Origin: Candidatus Zixiibacteriota bacterium
GTDB lineage: Bacteria; Zixibacteria; MSB-5A5; GN15; JAAZOE01
DNA length: 37,914 bases
NCBI GenBank assembly: GCA_030668485.1
Contig: DAOUTW010000045.1
Location: forward strand, 1 to 37,914
Direction of reading: 5' to 3'
The notes below the pieces were generated by a model. The model saw only the letters and a list, made by a program, of their open reading frames with translations. It was not told where the DNA came from and did no database searches. How positions within the stretch are numbered: position 1 is the stretch's first letter; each line of letters opens with the position of its first letter. The translations under genes were made by a program, and so were the position numbers. Positions 30,079 to 37,914 of this stretch are shown here, piece by piece.

Positions 30079-30981
30079 ATGGCCTCCAAAAACGTTGAAC
30101 TCAAAGTCGGGCTTTTGGTTCTGGTCGGAGCGGCGATTCTGATTTTCGCCCTCTGGCTGGCTAAAGGTTATCGTTACGGACAGGATTACTACCCGGTTGC
30201 GGTAATATTCCCCGAAGTCGGCGCTCTCTCGCCGGGCGATCCCGTTGCCGTGTCAGGCGTCACCAAGGGAAAAGTCAAGCACGTCGGCCTCCATCACGGA
30301 CAAGTCATGGCAACGCTTGATATTTCAAGCGATGTTATCCTCAAGGAGGATGCCTCCTTCATCGTAAAAAATATAGGCCTGATGGGTGAACGATTTGTCG
30401 CCGTCAAAACCGGAATCTCTGAAACCCAGCTCGACCTGACCGCCCCCGCCGAAGGACTCTTTGATGCCGGCATCCCGGAGGTTATGGGAATGATGGGCGG
30501 CGTCATCGAAAGCATGAACGACCTTGTCATTCTATTGAAAGAAACGATTATCTCTCCGGCAACCCTTGATAAATTCTCAGAAACCATAACCAGCCTCGAA
30601 AAAATCGCCGCTCGCCTCGAAGAAACCACCGAAACAAATGCCCCCAAGGTAGACCGTGCCGTGGATGATTTTGCCCTACTGGCCGAAACACTCCGCAAGG
30701 GTCTCGACCGCAATCAGGTTTACATCGACACCGCCGTTCAGAATTTCGATTCCGCCTCGCGCCGCCTGATCACTCTGGTGGCCGATATGGAAGATGCCTC
30801 GGCCAAATTCAAATCTTTTGCAATCGACCTCGATCAATCCGAGGGTTCGCTGCGTATGCTTATGGAAGATCGGCGCTTGTATGACGATGTCCGGCGCACC
30901 GCCCAGAATATTGACAGCCTGGTAAATGATATCCGCCGGGACCCGAGAAAGTACATCAATTTTTCATTGGAGTTGTTCTAA
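30079..30981 (+). CDS. MCE/MlaD-family lipid-transport protein
   Basis: The 300-residue protein has a single N-terminal membrane anchor (VGLLVLVGAAILIFALWL, about 11-28) followed by an MCE domain (about 38-115; FPEVGALSPGDPVAVSGVTKGKV and VKNIGLMGERFVAV). The rest, about 140-290, is helical with amphipathic repeats, as in MCE proteins that form a periplasmic channel. MCE proteins carry lipids between inner and outer membranes, usually with an MlaE-type permease and MlaF-type ATPase; neither is adjacent here. The stop is 2 nt before the GH57 gene, so the two are co-transcribed and probably coupled. Confidence 0.88.
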   Translation: MASKNVELKVGLLVLVGAAILIFALWLAKGYRYGQDYYPVAVIFPEVGALSPGDPVAVSGVTKGKVKHVGLHHGQVMATLDISSDVILKEDASFIVKNIGLMGERFVAVKTGISETQLDLTAPAEGLFDAGIPEVMGMMGGVIESMNDLVILLKETIISPATLDKFSETITSLEKIAARLEETTETNAPKVDRAVDDFALLAETLRKGLDRNQVYIDTAVQNFDSASRRLITLVADMEDASAKFKSFAIDLDQSEGSLRMLMEDRRLYDDVRRTAQNIDSLVNDIRRDPRKYINFSLELF

Positions 30982-30983
30982 CT

Positions 30984-33167
30984 ATGAGATTCAAGCTCGC
31001 CTTTGCACTGCATAATCATCAACCGGTAGGAAATTTCTCGGCAGTCTTCGACGAAGCCCATAAAAAATGCTACCTCCCGTTCCTCGAAGTCCTCAAAGAA
31101 TTCCCGAAATTGCGTATTTCCCTGCATCAGTCCGGGATACTCTGGGACTGGCAGAAAGAACATAAACCGGATTTCTTCAAATTCGTTGGCGAAATGGTCG
31201 ATTGCGGCCAGTTGGAACTCCTCTCTGGCGCCTTCTACGAACCGATTCTTTGCGCCATCCCCGACAGCGACAAAGCCGGCCAGATTCAGATGCTGAATAA
31301 TTATCTCAAGGACCATTTCGAATTCGAGTCCAACGGCATGTGGCTGGCCGAAAGAGTATGGGAACCACACCTGCCGCGAATTATCAAAGAATGCGGCATC
31401 GATTTTCTCCCTCTCGATGATACCCATTTCAAATACGCCGGCCTTAATGATGAACAACTGTACGGGACATATATTACCGAAGAGTCGGGCCGGACAGTGA
31501 CCCTGTTGCCGATTTCACAACAACTCCGCTACCTGATACCGTTCGGAACCCCTGAAGAAGTAATAGGATTTCTGGGCCGAGCGGCTCAGAAACATCCCGA
31601 CGGCCTTGCCGTTTATGCTGACGACGGCGAAAAATTTGGCAGTTGGCCCAACACCCACAAACACTGCTATCGCGACGGCTGGCTCAGGAAGTTCTTCAAA
31701 CTGCTGGAAGATAACTCCGATTGGCTTGAAGTAATACCGCTTGGCGACGCTGTAAAACGGACCAAACCGCTGGGGCGAGTCTATCTTCCGACCGCTTCAT
31801 ACAGCGAGATGCTCCAATGGGCTTTGCCGGCCGATAGTTATGTCGCCTATGAGGAATTCGAGAAAAAACTGAAGGAATTCGATCTCGACAAGGACTACGG
31901 CCGTTTTGTGCGCGGTGGACACTGGCGCGGTTTCCTGGCCAAATATCCAGAATCGAACCTGATGCACAAGAAAATGCTGGCGGTTTCAAACCTTTATAAC
32001 GAAGTCTCACAATTGCCCAATCTGAATCAGGAGGAGTTGAGCAAGGCTGCCGACGCTCTCTATGCCGGGCAATGCAATTGCCCGTACTGGCATGGTGTCT
32101 TCGGCGGGCTGTATCTGGCTCATCTCCGCTGGGCGATCTACCGCAAATTGATCGAGTCCGAAAAAATCCTGCGCCGTATTTCCGATCGGCAAATATTCTC
32201 CGAATTCAAAGATCAGGACTGCGATGGCTATGACGAAATCATCCTCGGGGGCGCCGATCTATCTATGGTCCTGCATCCGGGCAGGGGAGGTCAGATAACC
32301 GAACTGGTCAGTATTGAAAATACCGCCAATGTGGTAGATTGCCTCTCGCGAAAACAAGAAGGGTATCATCAAAAACTGATCGATTTGGAAACCGATTCGG
32401 GTAATAAATCGACCAAATCAATTCATGACACGGTTGTGGCTAAAGAAGAAGGACTCGAAAAACTGCTGGTTCACGATTGGTATCTCCGTCGTCCCCTTAC
32501 AGATCATTTCCTTGGAGAAGGAACCGCCGTCGAAAACTTCCTGGCCGGCAACTATGACGAACTGGGTGATTTCATCCTCGAACCGTTTGAATCTTCGATA
32601 AACGAGAGCGATGATAATTATCTGGTAACCCTCTCGCGAAGCGGGCATGTCTGGCACCGAGATTTTCATTGCCCCTTGACAATGAAGAAAATAATAACCT
32701 TCCCGAAACAGGGGCATACGATTGGTGTCGAATACCGCCTGCTCCAAAAAGATATCGAAATTATGCCGATCAGGCTTGGTGTTGAATTCGACTTCAACCT
32801 CCTCGCGCCCGTTGCCGAAGATCGCTATGCCGAAATCGATGACCGACGCCCCAAATTTTCAAACCTGGGAGCAACCGCCGAAGCTATACAGGCTTCGAAA
32901 GTTGCCTATATTGATGAATACCAGCAACTCGGAATCGGTGTCGAGGCCAATCGCTCGGGGAGAATCTGGCGTATGCCGATCAATACCGTATCGCTCTCCG
33001 AAGGTGGTTTTGAAAAAGTCTTTCAGGGCAATTGTACCATGTTTGTTTTCGAGCAGGCCTTGTCATCCGGCGAAGAATTCAGCCTCAAATTTGAATTATT
33101 CACCGGCCCTCTCGATAAAATGAAGCGAAACAACAATTCCCGCCGCGAGGCGGTTGATAAGCTGTGA
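30984..33167 (+). CDS. GH57 4-alpha-glucanotransferase
   Basis: The 727-residue protein carries the GH57 conserved regions: LHNHQP at about 9-14, GQLELLSGAFYEPIL, WLAERVWEP with nucleophile E123, and ADDGEKFG with acid/base D214. E123 and D214 have the same numbers as the catalytic pair known for Thermococcus litoralis 4-alpha-glucanotransferase. The C-terminal beta-rich half (from about 390) fits the DUF1925/DUF1926-type tail of that subfamily, which favours glucan transfer over simple amylase activity. No signal peptide is visible, so it should act in the cytoplasm on glycogen or maltodextrin. It follows the MCE gene by 2 nt and is closed by a terminator at 33197. Coupling to an MCE gene is functionally unexpected. 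Confidence 0.92.
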   Translation: MRFKLAFALHNHQPVGNFSAVFDEAHKKCYLPFLEVLKEFPKLRISLHQSGILWDWQKEHKPDFFKFVGEMVDCGQLELLSGAFYEPILCAIPDSDKAGQIQMLNNYLKDHFEFESNGMWLAERVWEPHLPRIIKECGIDFLPLDDTHFKYAGLNDEQLYGTYITEESGRTVTLLPISQQLRYLIPFGTPEEVIGFLGRAAQKHPDGLAVYADDGEKFGSWPNTHKHCYRDGWLRKFFKLLEDNSDWLEVIPLGDAVKRTKPLGRVYLPTASYSEMLQWALPADSYVAYEEFEKKLKEFDLDKDYGRFVRGGHWRGFLAKYPESNLMHKKMLAVSNLYNEVSQLPNLNQEELSKAADALYAGQCNCPYWHGVFGGLYLAHLRWAIYRKLIESEKILRRISDRQIFSEFKDQDCDGYDEIILGGADLSMVLHPGRGGQITELVSIENTANVVDCLSRKQEGYHQKLIDLETDSGNKSTKSIHDTVVAKEEGLEKLLVHDWYLRRPLTDHFLGEGTAVENFLAGNYDELGDFILEPFESSINESDDNYLVTLSRSGHVWHRDFHCPLTMKKIITFPKQGHTIGVEYRLLQKDIEIMPIRLGVEFDFNLLAPVAEDRYAEIDDRRPKFSNLGATAEAIQASKVAYIDEYQQLGIGVEANRSGRIWRMPINTVSLSEGGFEKVFQGNCTMFVFEQALSSGEEFSLKFELFTGPLDKMKRNNNSRREAVDKL

Positions 33168-33196
33168 TCCGATTCTGATATAGAATTAAAAACGGC

Positions 33197-33230
33197 AAAA
33201 AGGGAATCGACGCCTGCGATTCCCTTTTTT
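33197..33230 (+). terminator. Intrinsic terminator after the GH57 gene
   Basis: The stem AAAGGGAATCG pairs with CGATTCCCTTT (about 33199-33209 with 33217-33227) around the loop ACGCCTG, followed by T to 33230. It ends the rsgA-MCE-GH57 run. I see no other strong signal before the acyltransferase gene at 33391. Confidence 0.9.
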
Positions 33231-33390
33231 CTATTTGTAGCCGCTTATAAAACATTCTATTTTTGTCGATATATTTCAGGTGGAGAAACCGATTCGTCAG
33301 TAAAAACAACAATCGGCGGTTTCGGAACCGTATAGAGATTTATGATAATGATATTTACCATTAGGCGGAGATCCCTCAGGGTAAACTGAT

Positions 33391-34818
33391 ATGCTCTTCA
33401 ACTCGCTTGTCTTTGTAGTTTTCTTCATGGTCGTCTATGCCGCCTATTTGCTGCTGCGTAAACACTACAAACTGCAAAACCGCCTTCTCCTGATCGCAAG
33501 CTATGTTTTCTATGGCTACTGGGACTGGCGCTTCCTCTCCCTGATAGCCATATCGACTGTAATAGATTATTTTGTCGGCTGGGCGCTTCATTCCTGCGAA
33601 AAGCGGTGGTTTAGAAAAATTCTGCTGGCCTTCTCGGTATTGGCCAACCTGGGAATGCTCGGGTTTTTCAAATATTTCAACTTCTTCGCCGACAGTTTCG
33701 CCGGTATGCTCGGTATGTTTGGCATGGAAGCTGGATACGTCACCATGAATATCGTCCTGCCGGTCGGTATCTCCTTCTATACCTTCCAGACCATGAGCTA
33801 TACCATAGATATCTATCGCCGCAAAGCCAAACCGACCCGCAGCTTTCTCGATTTCGCTCTCTTCGTGTCATTCTTCCCACAACTGGTAGCCGGTCCGATT
33901 GAGCGCGCTGTCAATCTTCTGCCGCAGGTCTCCGCCCCACGCAAAATAAAAAAAGCGCAACTCAATGCCGGGCTGTTTCTCATTCTCTGGGGATATTTCA
34001 AGAAAGTCGTCATCGCGGACAATATGGCCCTGATAGCCGATCAGATCTTCAACGGCTATACCCAGTACCAGGGACTCGACATTCTCATCGGAGTCCTCGC
34101 CTTTACCGTGCAGATTCTCTGCGACTTTTCCGCATATTCAGACATCGCCCGGGGGCTGGCCAAAGTCATGGGTTTCGATTTGATGGTCAATTTCAAACTC
34201 CCCTATTTCGCTCTCAATCCCAGCGATTTCTGGCTCCGATGGCATGTCTCCCTCTCCTCATGGTTGCGCGATTACCTCTATTTTCCGCTGGGAGGAAGCA
34301 AGGGAGGCACTGTCGCCACCCAGCGCAATCTGGCATTGACGATGCTGCTGGGAGGCCTCTGGCATGGCGCCGCCTGGAACTTCGTTATATGGGGCGCCTT
34401 TCATGGCCTGATACTGGCCTTATATCGGATATTCGATCGCAATCCGGAACACAAAGATCCCTGGAGCGGGAAGTACTCCTACGCCCGCATCCTCAGTAAA
34501 ATGCTGTTGATGTTCATCCTGACCCTGATCGGTTGGGTTATTTTCCGGGCCTCATCAGTCCATCAAATATGGTATATGCTGACCAATGTATTCCACGGCT
34601 GGACATGGTCGCTGGAAACTCTTGATATCGGTCATCGGCTGATCTTTTTCTCACTGCCGCTGATACTGATCCAGATATACCAGTATAAAAAGAAAGATCT
34701 GTTGGCGCTGGTCAAACTCCCTGCCTTAATAAAATATGCGCTCTACACCTTTTTCATTTTATGGATATTCATTTTCGGTGTGCGCGATGCGGCGGAGTTT
34801 ATCTATTTCCAATTTTAA
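33391..34818 (+). CDS. MBOAT-family O-acyltransferase (AlgI-like)
   Basis: The 475-residue membrane protein has about eleven helices and the AlgI/DltB signature: FGYWDW-like YGYWDWRF near the start, LPVGISFYTFQTMSYTIDIYR, FVSFFPQLVAGPIER, FSAYSDIARGLAKVMGF and WHVSLSSWLRDYLYFPLGG. The catalytic histidine is H325 in GLWHGAAWNF, with a second conserved histidine H338 (AFHG). It should pass an acetyl group across the membrane for O-acetylation of an extracytoplasmic polysaccharide. The gene 31 nt downstream encodes an SGNH-like protein, the usual acetyl-transferring partner. No alginate or teichoic acid genes are adjacent. Confidence 0.93.
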   Translation: MLFNSLVFVVFFMVVYAAYLLLRKHYKLQNRLLLIASYVFYGYWDWRFLSLIAISTVIDYFVGWALHSCEKRWFRKILLAFSVLANLGMLGFFKYFNFFADSFAGMLGMFGMEAGYVTMNIVLPVGISFYTFQTMSYTIDIYRRKAKPTRSFLDFALFVSFFPQLVAGPIERAVNLLPQVSAPRKIKKAQLNAGLFLILWGYFKKVVIADNMALIADQIFNGYTQYQGLDILIGVLAFTVQILCDFSAYSDIARGLAKVMGFDLMVNFKLPYFALNPSDFWLRWHVSLSSWLRDYLYFPLGGSKGGTVATQRNLALTMLLGGLWHGAAWNFVIWGAFHGLILALYRIFDRNPEHKDPWSGKYSYARILSKMLLMFILTLIGWVIFRASSVHQIWYMLTNVFHGWTWSLETLDIGHRLIFFSLPLILIQIYQYKKKDLLALVKLPALIKYALYTFFILWIFIFGVRDAAEFIYFQF

Positions 34819-34849
34819 CCGGGGAAGATATAGCAGGTTATAAAAGAAT

Positions 34850-35929
34850 ATGGCACGAAAAGATAACATACAACTCACCAAAGAGATTGTCGAACCGGCC
34901 ACCAGGCGAACCGTCGTGCTTTCGATTATTATTCCCATCCTCTGCGTGATCGCCTTTAATTTCTTTGCCGTATGGTATCTGGCCCGCTATTCACCCAATA
35001 TCGGCTACCTCCTGATAACGGCCAAATATAATCTGGTAAAGTCACTACCTGTTCCGATTGATCTCCTGATCCTCGGCGACTCCAGCGGCAATCAGGGAGT
35101 CGACCCCGCCGTTATCAAAGATAAGCTTGGTTACTCGGCTCTTAATGCGTGCACCATTGGAGGCACCATCGCCCTCGATGATGTCTGGATGCTTGAAGAA
35201 TACCTGAACCATCATGAAGCACCCAAAGCGGTTCTAATCGTGCACGGTTATGACGTCTGGTCGCGAGGGCTGATAATCGAAGCTCTGTCAAAAGTCCCCG
35301 GATCATGGTGGCAACGACAACCGGATCTCAATCTGACATTGAAACAAAAAGTGAAAATATATCTGAACCGCTATGCCCCCCTCTATACTGAAACCCAATC
35401 ATTGGGTATGGTATTTAAATATCCTTTCCTGGCCTTTAAGAGTGGCCTGAGGTTTGATCCCATCGGCTATACCGAAGAGCCCGTCGCCGATCCCGAACAG
35501 GTAAGAAAAGATGTCCGGGTTCATCTCGATTATCTCGATACCATCACCACCATCGGTGAGGTCGTTTCGCAACCGAACCGGAAGGCCCTGGAACGTATCA
35601 AAGAACTGGCCGAAAAACATAAATTCGATGTCTTCATCGCCAATGGCCCGGTATATCAGGGTCTTTACGATGATCCCGATTTTCAGAAATACTATGATGT
35701 CGTGCGTCAGTCGATAGGGGAGATAACCGCAACAAGCGATTACCTGCATTATATCCTCGATCCTCCGATGACCTTTGACGCCAACAAAATGCAGTCGGCC
35801 GATCATGTCATCGCCTCCTCCGCTCGCGATTACACCGCCAAAATTGCCGAAAGCATCGATTCCGTGTTGAATCAAATTCCCGAAAATCAGGAGCTCGGCG
35901 AAGCAGGCTTCCTACACCCATCGCATTGA
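34850..35929 (+). CDS. Membrane-anchored SGNH-like acyltransferase/hydrolase partner of MBOAT
   Basis: The 359-residue protein has one N-terminal membrane segment (about 23-47) and an extracytoplasmic domain beginning LLILGDSSGNQGV, with S78 as the expected nucleophile of the GDS block. A C-terminal D318-H319 (SADHVIASSARDY) fits the Asp/His pair of SGNH enzymes. Between them the family's Gly and Asn blocks are less clear (ACTIGG, FIANGP). By context it probably takes the acetyl group delivered by the MBOAT protein and places it on a polysaccharide, as AlgJ/AlgX-type proteins do. The class is well supported; the substrate is unknown. Confidence 0.72.
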   Translation: MARKDNIQLTKEIVEPATRRTVVLSIIIPILCVIAFNFFAVWYLARYSPNIGYLLITAKYNLVKSLPVPIDLLILGDSSGNQGVDPAVIKDKLGYSALNACTIGGTIALDDVWMLEEYLNHHEAPKAVLIVHGYDVWSRGLIIEALSKVPGSWWQRQPDLNLTLKQKVKIYLNRYAPLYTETQSLGMVFKYPFLAFKSGLRFDPIGYTEEPVADPEQVRKDVRVHLDYLDTITTIGEVVSQPNRKALERIKELAEKHKFDVFIANGPVYQGLYDDPDFQKYYDVVRQSIGEITATSDYLHYILDPPMTFDANKMQSADHVIASSARDYTAKIAESIDSVLNQIPENQELGEAGFLHPSH

Positions 35930-35999
35930 AAGCCATTTCAAAGCCAAAATAAGGCGTTTTTGGGCCATTTTATGTCAAAAAATTGGCTTAAAATGGCTT
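35930..35999. repeat. Long imperfect inverted repeat directly after the SGNH stop
   Basis: The left arm AAGCCATTT-CA-AAGCCAA (35930-35947) is the near complement of TTGGCTTAAAATGGCTT (35983-35999), around a 35-nt loop. There is no T-run, so it is not a standard terminator; it may stabilise the mRNA 3' end or be a repeat-family member. Confidence 0.6.
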
Positions 36000-36220
36000 A
36001 GATTGGGATAGGTAAAAACGGTATGTTGTTGCCGTTCAACGATATCTTGGCTTTGTTTGCTCATTTTTACACATTTTTTGGGCTTGTCCTCCTTTGGGAT
36101 CATATTTGGACTGCTTCTCAGGTTGCTTTGTTTCATAAATATACCTTTCTCGTTCAGGTTCACTTAACAAGATAGTATCAGGATTAACAGCGATCCTATG
36201 GTGAAAATGTAATTTTGCCC

Positions 36221-36460
36221 GCAGGGGCGGGTTTTGGGCTGTTGCCAGGATGACCACACTTGGGAGAATGAAGCCAAGGCTATCGCGGTGGCAGGGGCGG
36301 ATTTCTGCTGTCGCCAGGATGATTAAGAACCAGAGCTTCAGACAAACTGATTTATTAAGGAAACGTCTCAGGATCAAAAGATAAACCCACCTGGCGCCCG
36401 CAGACGGGCTTAGATGGGGTACAAGTGGTAGAGCCACTTTTTGGCTGTCGCCAGGATGAC
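36221..36460. repeat. Direct repeats ending in GCCAGGATGA
   Basis: GCAGGGGCGG...GCTGT(T/C)GCCAGGATGA occurs at 36221-36253 and 36291-36322, 70 nt apart. A third partial copy GGCTGTCGCCAGGATGAC lies at 36443-36460. A small hairpin GCCCG-CAGA-CGGGC (36396-36409) sits between. They look like dispersed intergenic repeats rather than coding DNA; a frame across them on the minus strand has no protein-like character. Apart from these and the two repeats listed next, I see no gene in 35930-36935. Confidence 0.65.
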
Positions 36461-36519
36461 CTAAAGCTGGGTTTGTAAGCCGCGATCAAAGATTTCGGTC
36501 ACACACCAGTTCTCGACGG

Positions 36520-36572
36520 GTCATTGCGAGAAACGAGTGACGCCTTAGGCGGATCGAGTGACGAAGCAATCT
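36520..36572. repeat. ATTGCGAG...GAAGCAAT palindromic dispersed-repeat element
   Basis: ATTGC (36523-36527) pairs with GCAAT (36566-36570), enclosing CGAGTGACG twice (36534-36542, 36555-36563) and the mini-hairpin GCC-TTA-GGC. It resembles the widespread intergenic repeat of the form TCATTGCGAG...GACGAAGCAATCT found in many bacterial genomes. Confidence 0.65.
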
Positions 36573-36662
36573 ATGGGTAGGATGATACTGTGATTTGAAT
36601 CATAGCTGAGAATACAAATCCTCCCAGGCCGGATTACTCCGGTGTACAGCGCTGATTCATCG

Positions 36663-36708
36663 TTCCGTTAGGTCTTGGCCCGCTTTGGCGGGGTGTGACC
36701 TGACGGAA
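36663..36708. repeat. Strong nested hairpin
   Basis: The outer 12-bp stem TTCCGTTAGGTC with GACCTGACGGAA (36663-36674 with 36697-36708) has one G-U pair. An inner stem CCCGC-TTTG-GCGGG (36679-36692) lies within. An AAAAAC follows on the plus strand, so it could also terminate minus-strand transcription from the membrane-protein gene at 36936. Confidence 0.6.
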
Positions 36709-36826
36709 AAACAAACATACACATAATATTGATTATTCATAAGTGTCACCTATAGATTGCCGCGTCGATCATCCCGCCTCACCTCGTTCGGGGTTGGGCC
36801 ATTCTCGCGACGACAAATTTTTTGAC

Positions 36827-37800
36827 TTTTTCAACATGCCCGAAAGTCCGGGCCACACAGAGAGAGAAATGGTCCCGGGCACCCGGCTTGAATAATTATT
36901 GCTTATCGAAATCACTAGAGTATAGTTAGTGGAAATTATGATAGATCCAGAATACCATGGCGAATCAAAAATGAAATTAATCCAATTAAGATAAAACTCA
37001 TAACTAAAATTCCCACTAAACAGCCTGCCGTGACTTCGAATAGACTATCTGCGCGGAGAGCTGCCTTGTACATTCTTCTGAATTTCCAATAGAACAATAG
37101 TAACATTAATAAGCTGACATATCTTCGGCTGCCAGGCAAGAGATACTCACCGATGGGTTTAAGGGGTATTGCCGACACGAAGCCCATACAATATAGCCAC
37201 ACCGACATGAATTGCGATTTCGTAATATTCAAGGGCGTAGCTGTAAGAAATTTAAGTACACTCCAGGCCACATTTCCCGCGCAAACAAATTGAAAAGCTA
37301 TTATGATAATAACAATGAACTCTGTAATTTGTGAGCCGGTGAGCAATGTGTTCGGAAGGTAATTGGGTAGAGAAAATGCAACCAGTGCCCATACTGATAG
37401 ACTGGTTGCAAGGAAAGAAATAGGGCTTATTATTTTACTGTAGTCTTCAGACATGAGATAAGAAACTACCTCATCATCTCGGAATAAAGTCAGAAACCAT
37501 GATCTAAAAAACCGTATAGGGAAAAACTCTATGAAAATATCTTTAAATCTCATCTGATCTAGCCTGAACTAAATTTATTTGCCAGCTTACCAAAGAAAAA
37601 CCTGATATCATCTTTCCATGCCTATTCCCCGTCTTCCTTGCCTTTCTCTTTGTGCTATTAGATACCGATGCAGTGTCAATTGGAAAATCCTGTATCAAAG
37701 GTATTAAATTTCAATTAAGAAAAAACTTTTTTCGCGACTCGTCAAATATTTTTATGTATTGATAAAATCAGGTGCCCACAGCTTGGGGCTTGTTGAAAAA
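36827..37800. repeat. Pair of 15-nt near-perfect inverted repeats around one gene
   Basis: TTTTTCAACATGCCC (36827-36841) and GGGCTTGTTGAAAAA (37786-37800) are inverted complements at 14 of 15 positions, 944 nt apart. The enclosed segment holds only the membrane-protein gene 36936-37553. The motif resembles IS-end sequences, but no transposase is present. Confidence 0.4.
36936..37553 (-). CDS. Hypothetical polytopic membrane protein
   Basis: The 205-residue product has an amphipathic N-terminus rich in F and R (MRFKDIFIEFFPIRFFRSWF) and about four to five hydrophobic helices: 45-62, 75-93, 110-130, 143-156 and 172-195. The layout recalls Yip1-like or small permease-like proteins, but no diagnostic motif is present, so I give no function. 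The ribosome site is weak. It stands alone in AT-rich DNA between inverted repeats and after a repeat-rich intergenic stretch, which suggests a recently gained gene. Confidence 0.65.
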   Translation of the reverse strand: MRFKDIFIEFFPIRFFRSWFLTLFRDDEVVSYLMSEDYSKIISPISFLATSLSVWALVAFSLPNYLPNTLLTGSQITEFIVIIIIAFQFVCAGNVAWSVLKFLTATPLNITKSQFMSVWLYCMGFVSAIPLKPIGEYLLPGSRRYVSLLMLLLFYWKFRRMYKAALRADSLFEVTAGCLVGILVMSFILIGLISFLIRHGILDLS

Positions 37801-37914
37801 CACCTGTTTTTGATTTGTTTGTTAGGCATTTATCAGACTTGGCTCTGGATGTGAGTTTTTGTCGTCAGATAAGGCCAGAATTAGCCGAATCGTATCCATG
37901 AGGGTCTTAAATAG
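37554..37914. other. Gene-free AT-rich end of window
   Basis: No reading frame with protein-like content is seen. A weak CAGGTG/CACCTG stem (37769-37774 with 37801-37806) is followed by TTTTTGATTTG and overlaps the right inverted repeat at 37786. Nothing else is recognisable. Confidence 0.4.

Noticed and set aside
36036-36437. A 133-codon minus-strand frame
   Set aside because: It runs through the direct-repeat cluster, has no protein-like composition and no ribosome site.

Overview
The window reads as a piece of chromosome from an uncultivated bacterium of the FCB superphylum, most like candidate division Zixibacteria. The grounds are a T9SS-type C-terminal sorting motif (NYPNPFNPST) on a giant secreted protein, paired dockerin repeats of the GDANGDGS...GDAVYII style ending in GGPAP, SBBP-repeat and BACON/cohesin-rich exported proteins, and housekeeping genes (secA, rsgA) among many secreted and envelope genes. 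The phylum call is inference from protein style, not from a marker gene.

Layout. (1) 1-3373, minus strand: the N-terminal part of a very large exported putative metalloprotease (HEFSH motif) whose C-terminal half is a 459-bp tandem repeat array running off the left edge. (2) 3732-9704: a promoter-driven two-gene restriction-modification operon of type III-like architecture (helicase-nuclease, then beta-class adenine methyltransferase), closed by a terminator. (3) 9723-13473: a strongly structured non-coding stretch, then a recombination cassette with a small acidic protein, an HTH/zinc-ribbon protein, a tyrosine recombinase, a Cro/CI-type regulator behind a near-consensus leaderless promoter, and a large serine recombinase. 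The serine recombinase frame runs antisense into an intact tRNA-Gln(CUG), whose 3' end is a plausible attachment site. This looks like the right end of an integrated element, and the R-M operon may be its cargo. No left attachment copy could be found by eye.

(4) 13719-19143, minus strand: a giant secreted protein built from cohesin-like, BACON-like, dockerin and T9SS modules, with its own terminator. (5) 19342-26280: a VanZ-like protein, a DUF819 membrane protein, and a minus-strand secA - GT-C-like glycosyltransferase - lipoprotein operon. The last two genes overlap by ATGA, and the lipoprotein stop codon abuts the stop codon of the convergent DUF819 gene. (6) 26518-28947: a secreted SBBP-propeller/dockerin protein with promoter and strong terminator. 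(7) 29107-33167: rsgA, an orphan MCE/MlaD-type protein and a GH57 4-alpha-glucanotransferase, the last two separated by 2 nt. (8) 33391-35929: an MBOAT O-acyltransferase and an SGNH-like partner, a probable envelope polysaccharide acetylation pair. (9) 35930-36720: a gene-free stretch packed with dispersed-type palindromic and direct repeats. (10) 36936-37553: an orphan membrane protein, lying between 15-nt near-perfect inverted repeats.

The most unusual area is 9.7-13.5 kb: two unrelated recombinase families in one cassette, a recombinase that borrows its last codons and stop from the target tRNA, a leaderless regulator promoter and a possible RNA switch. No CRISPR array or rRNA is present.
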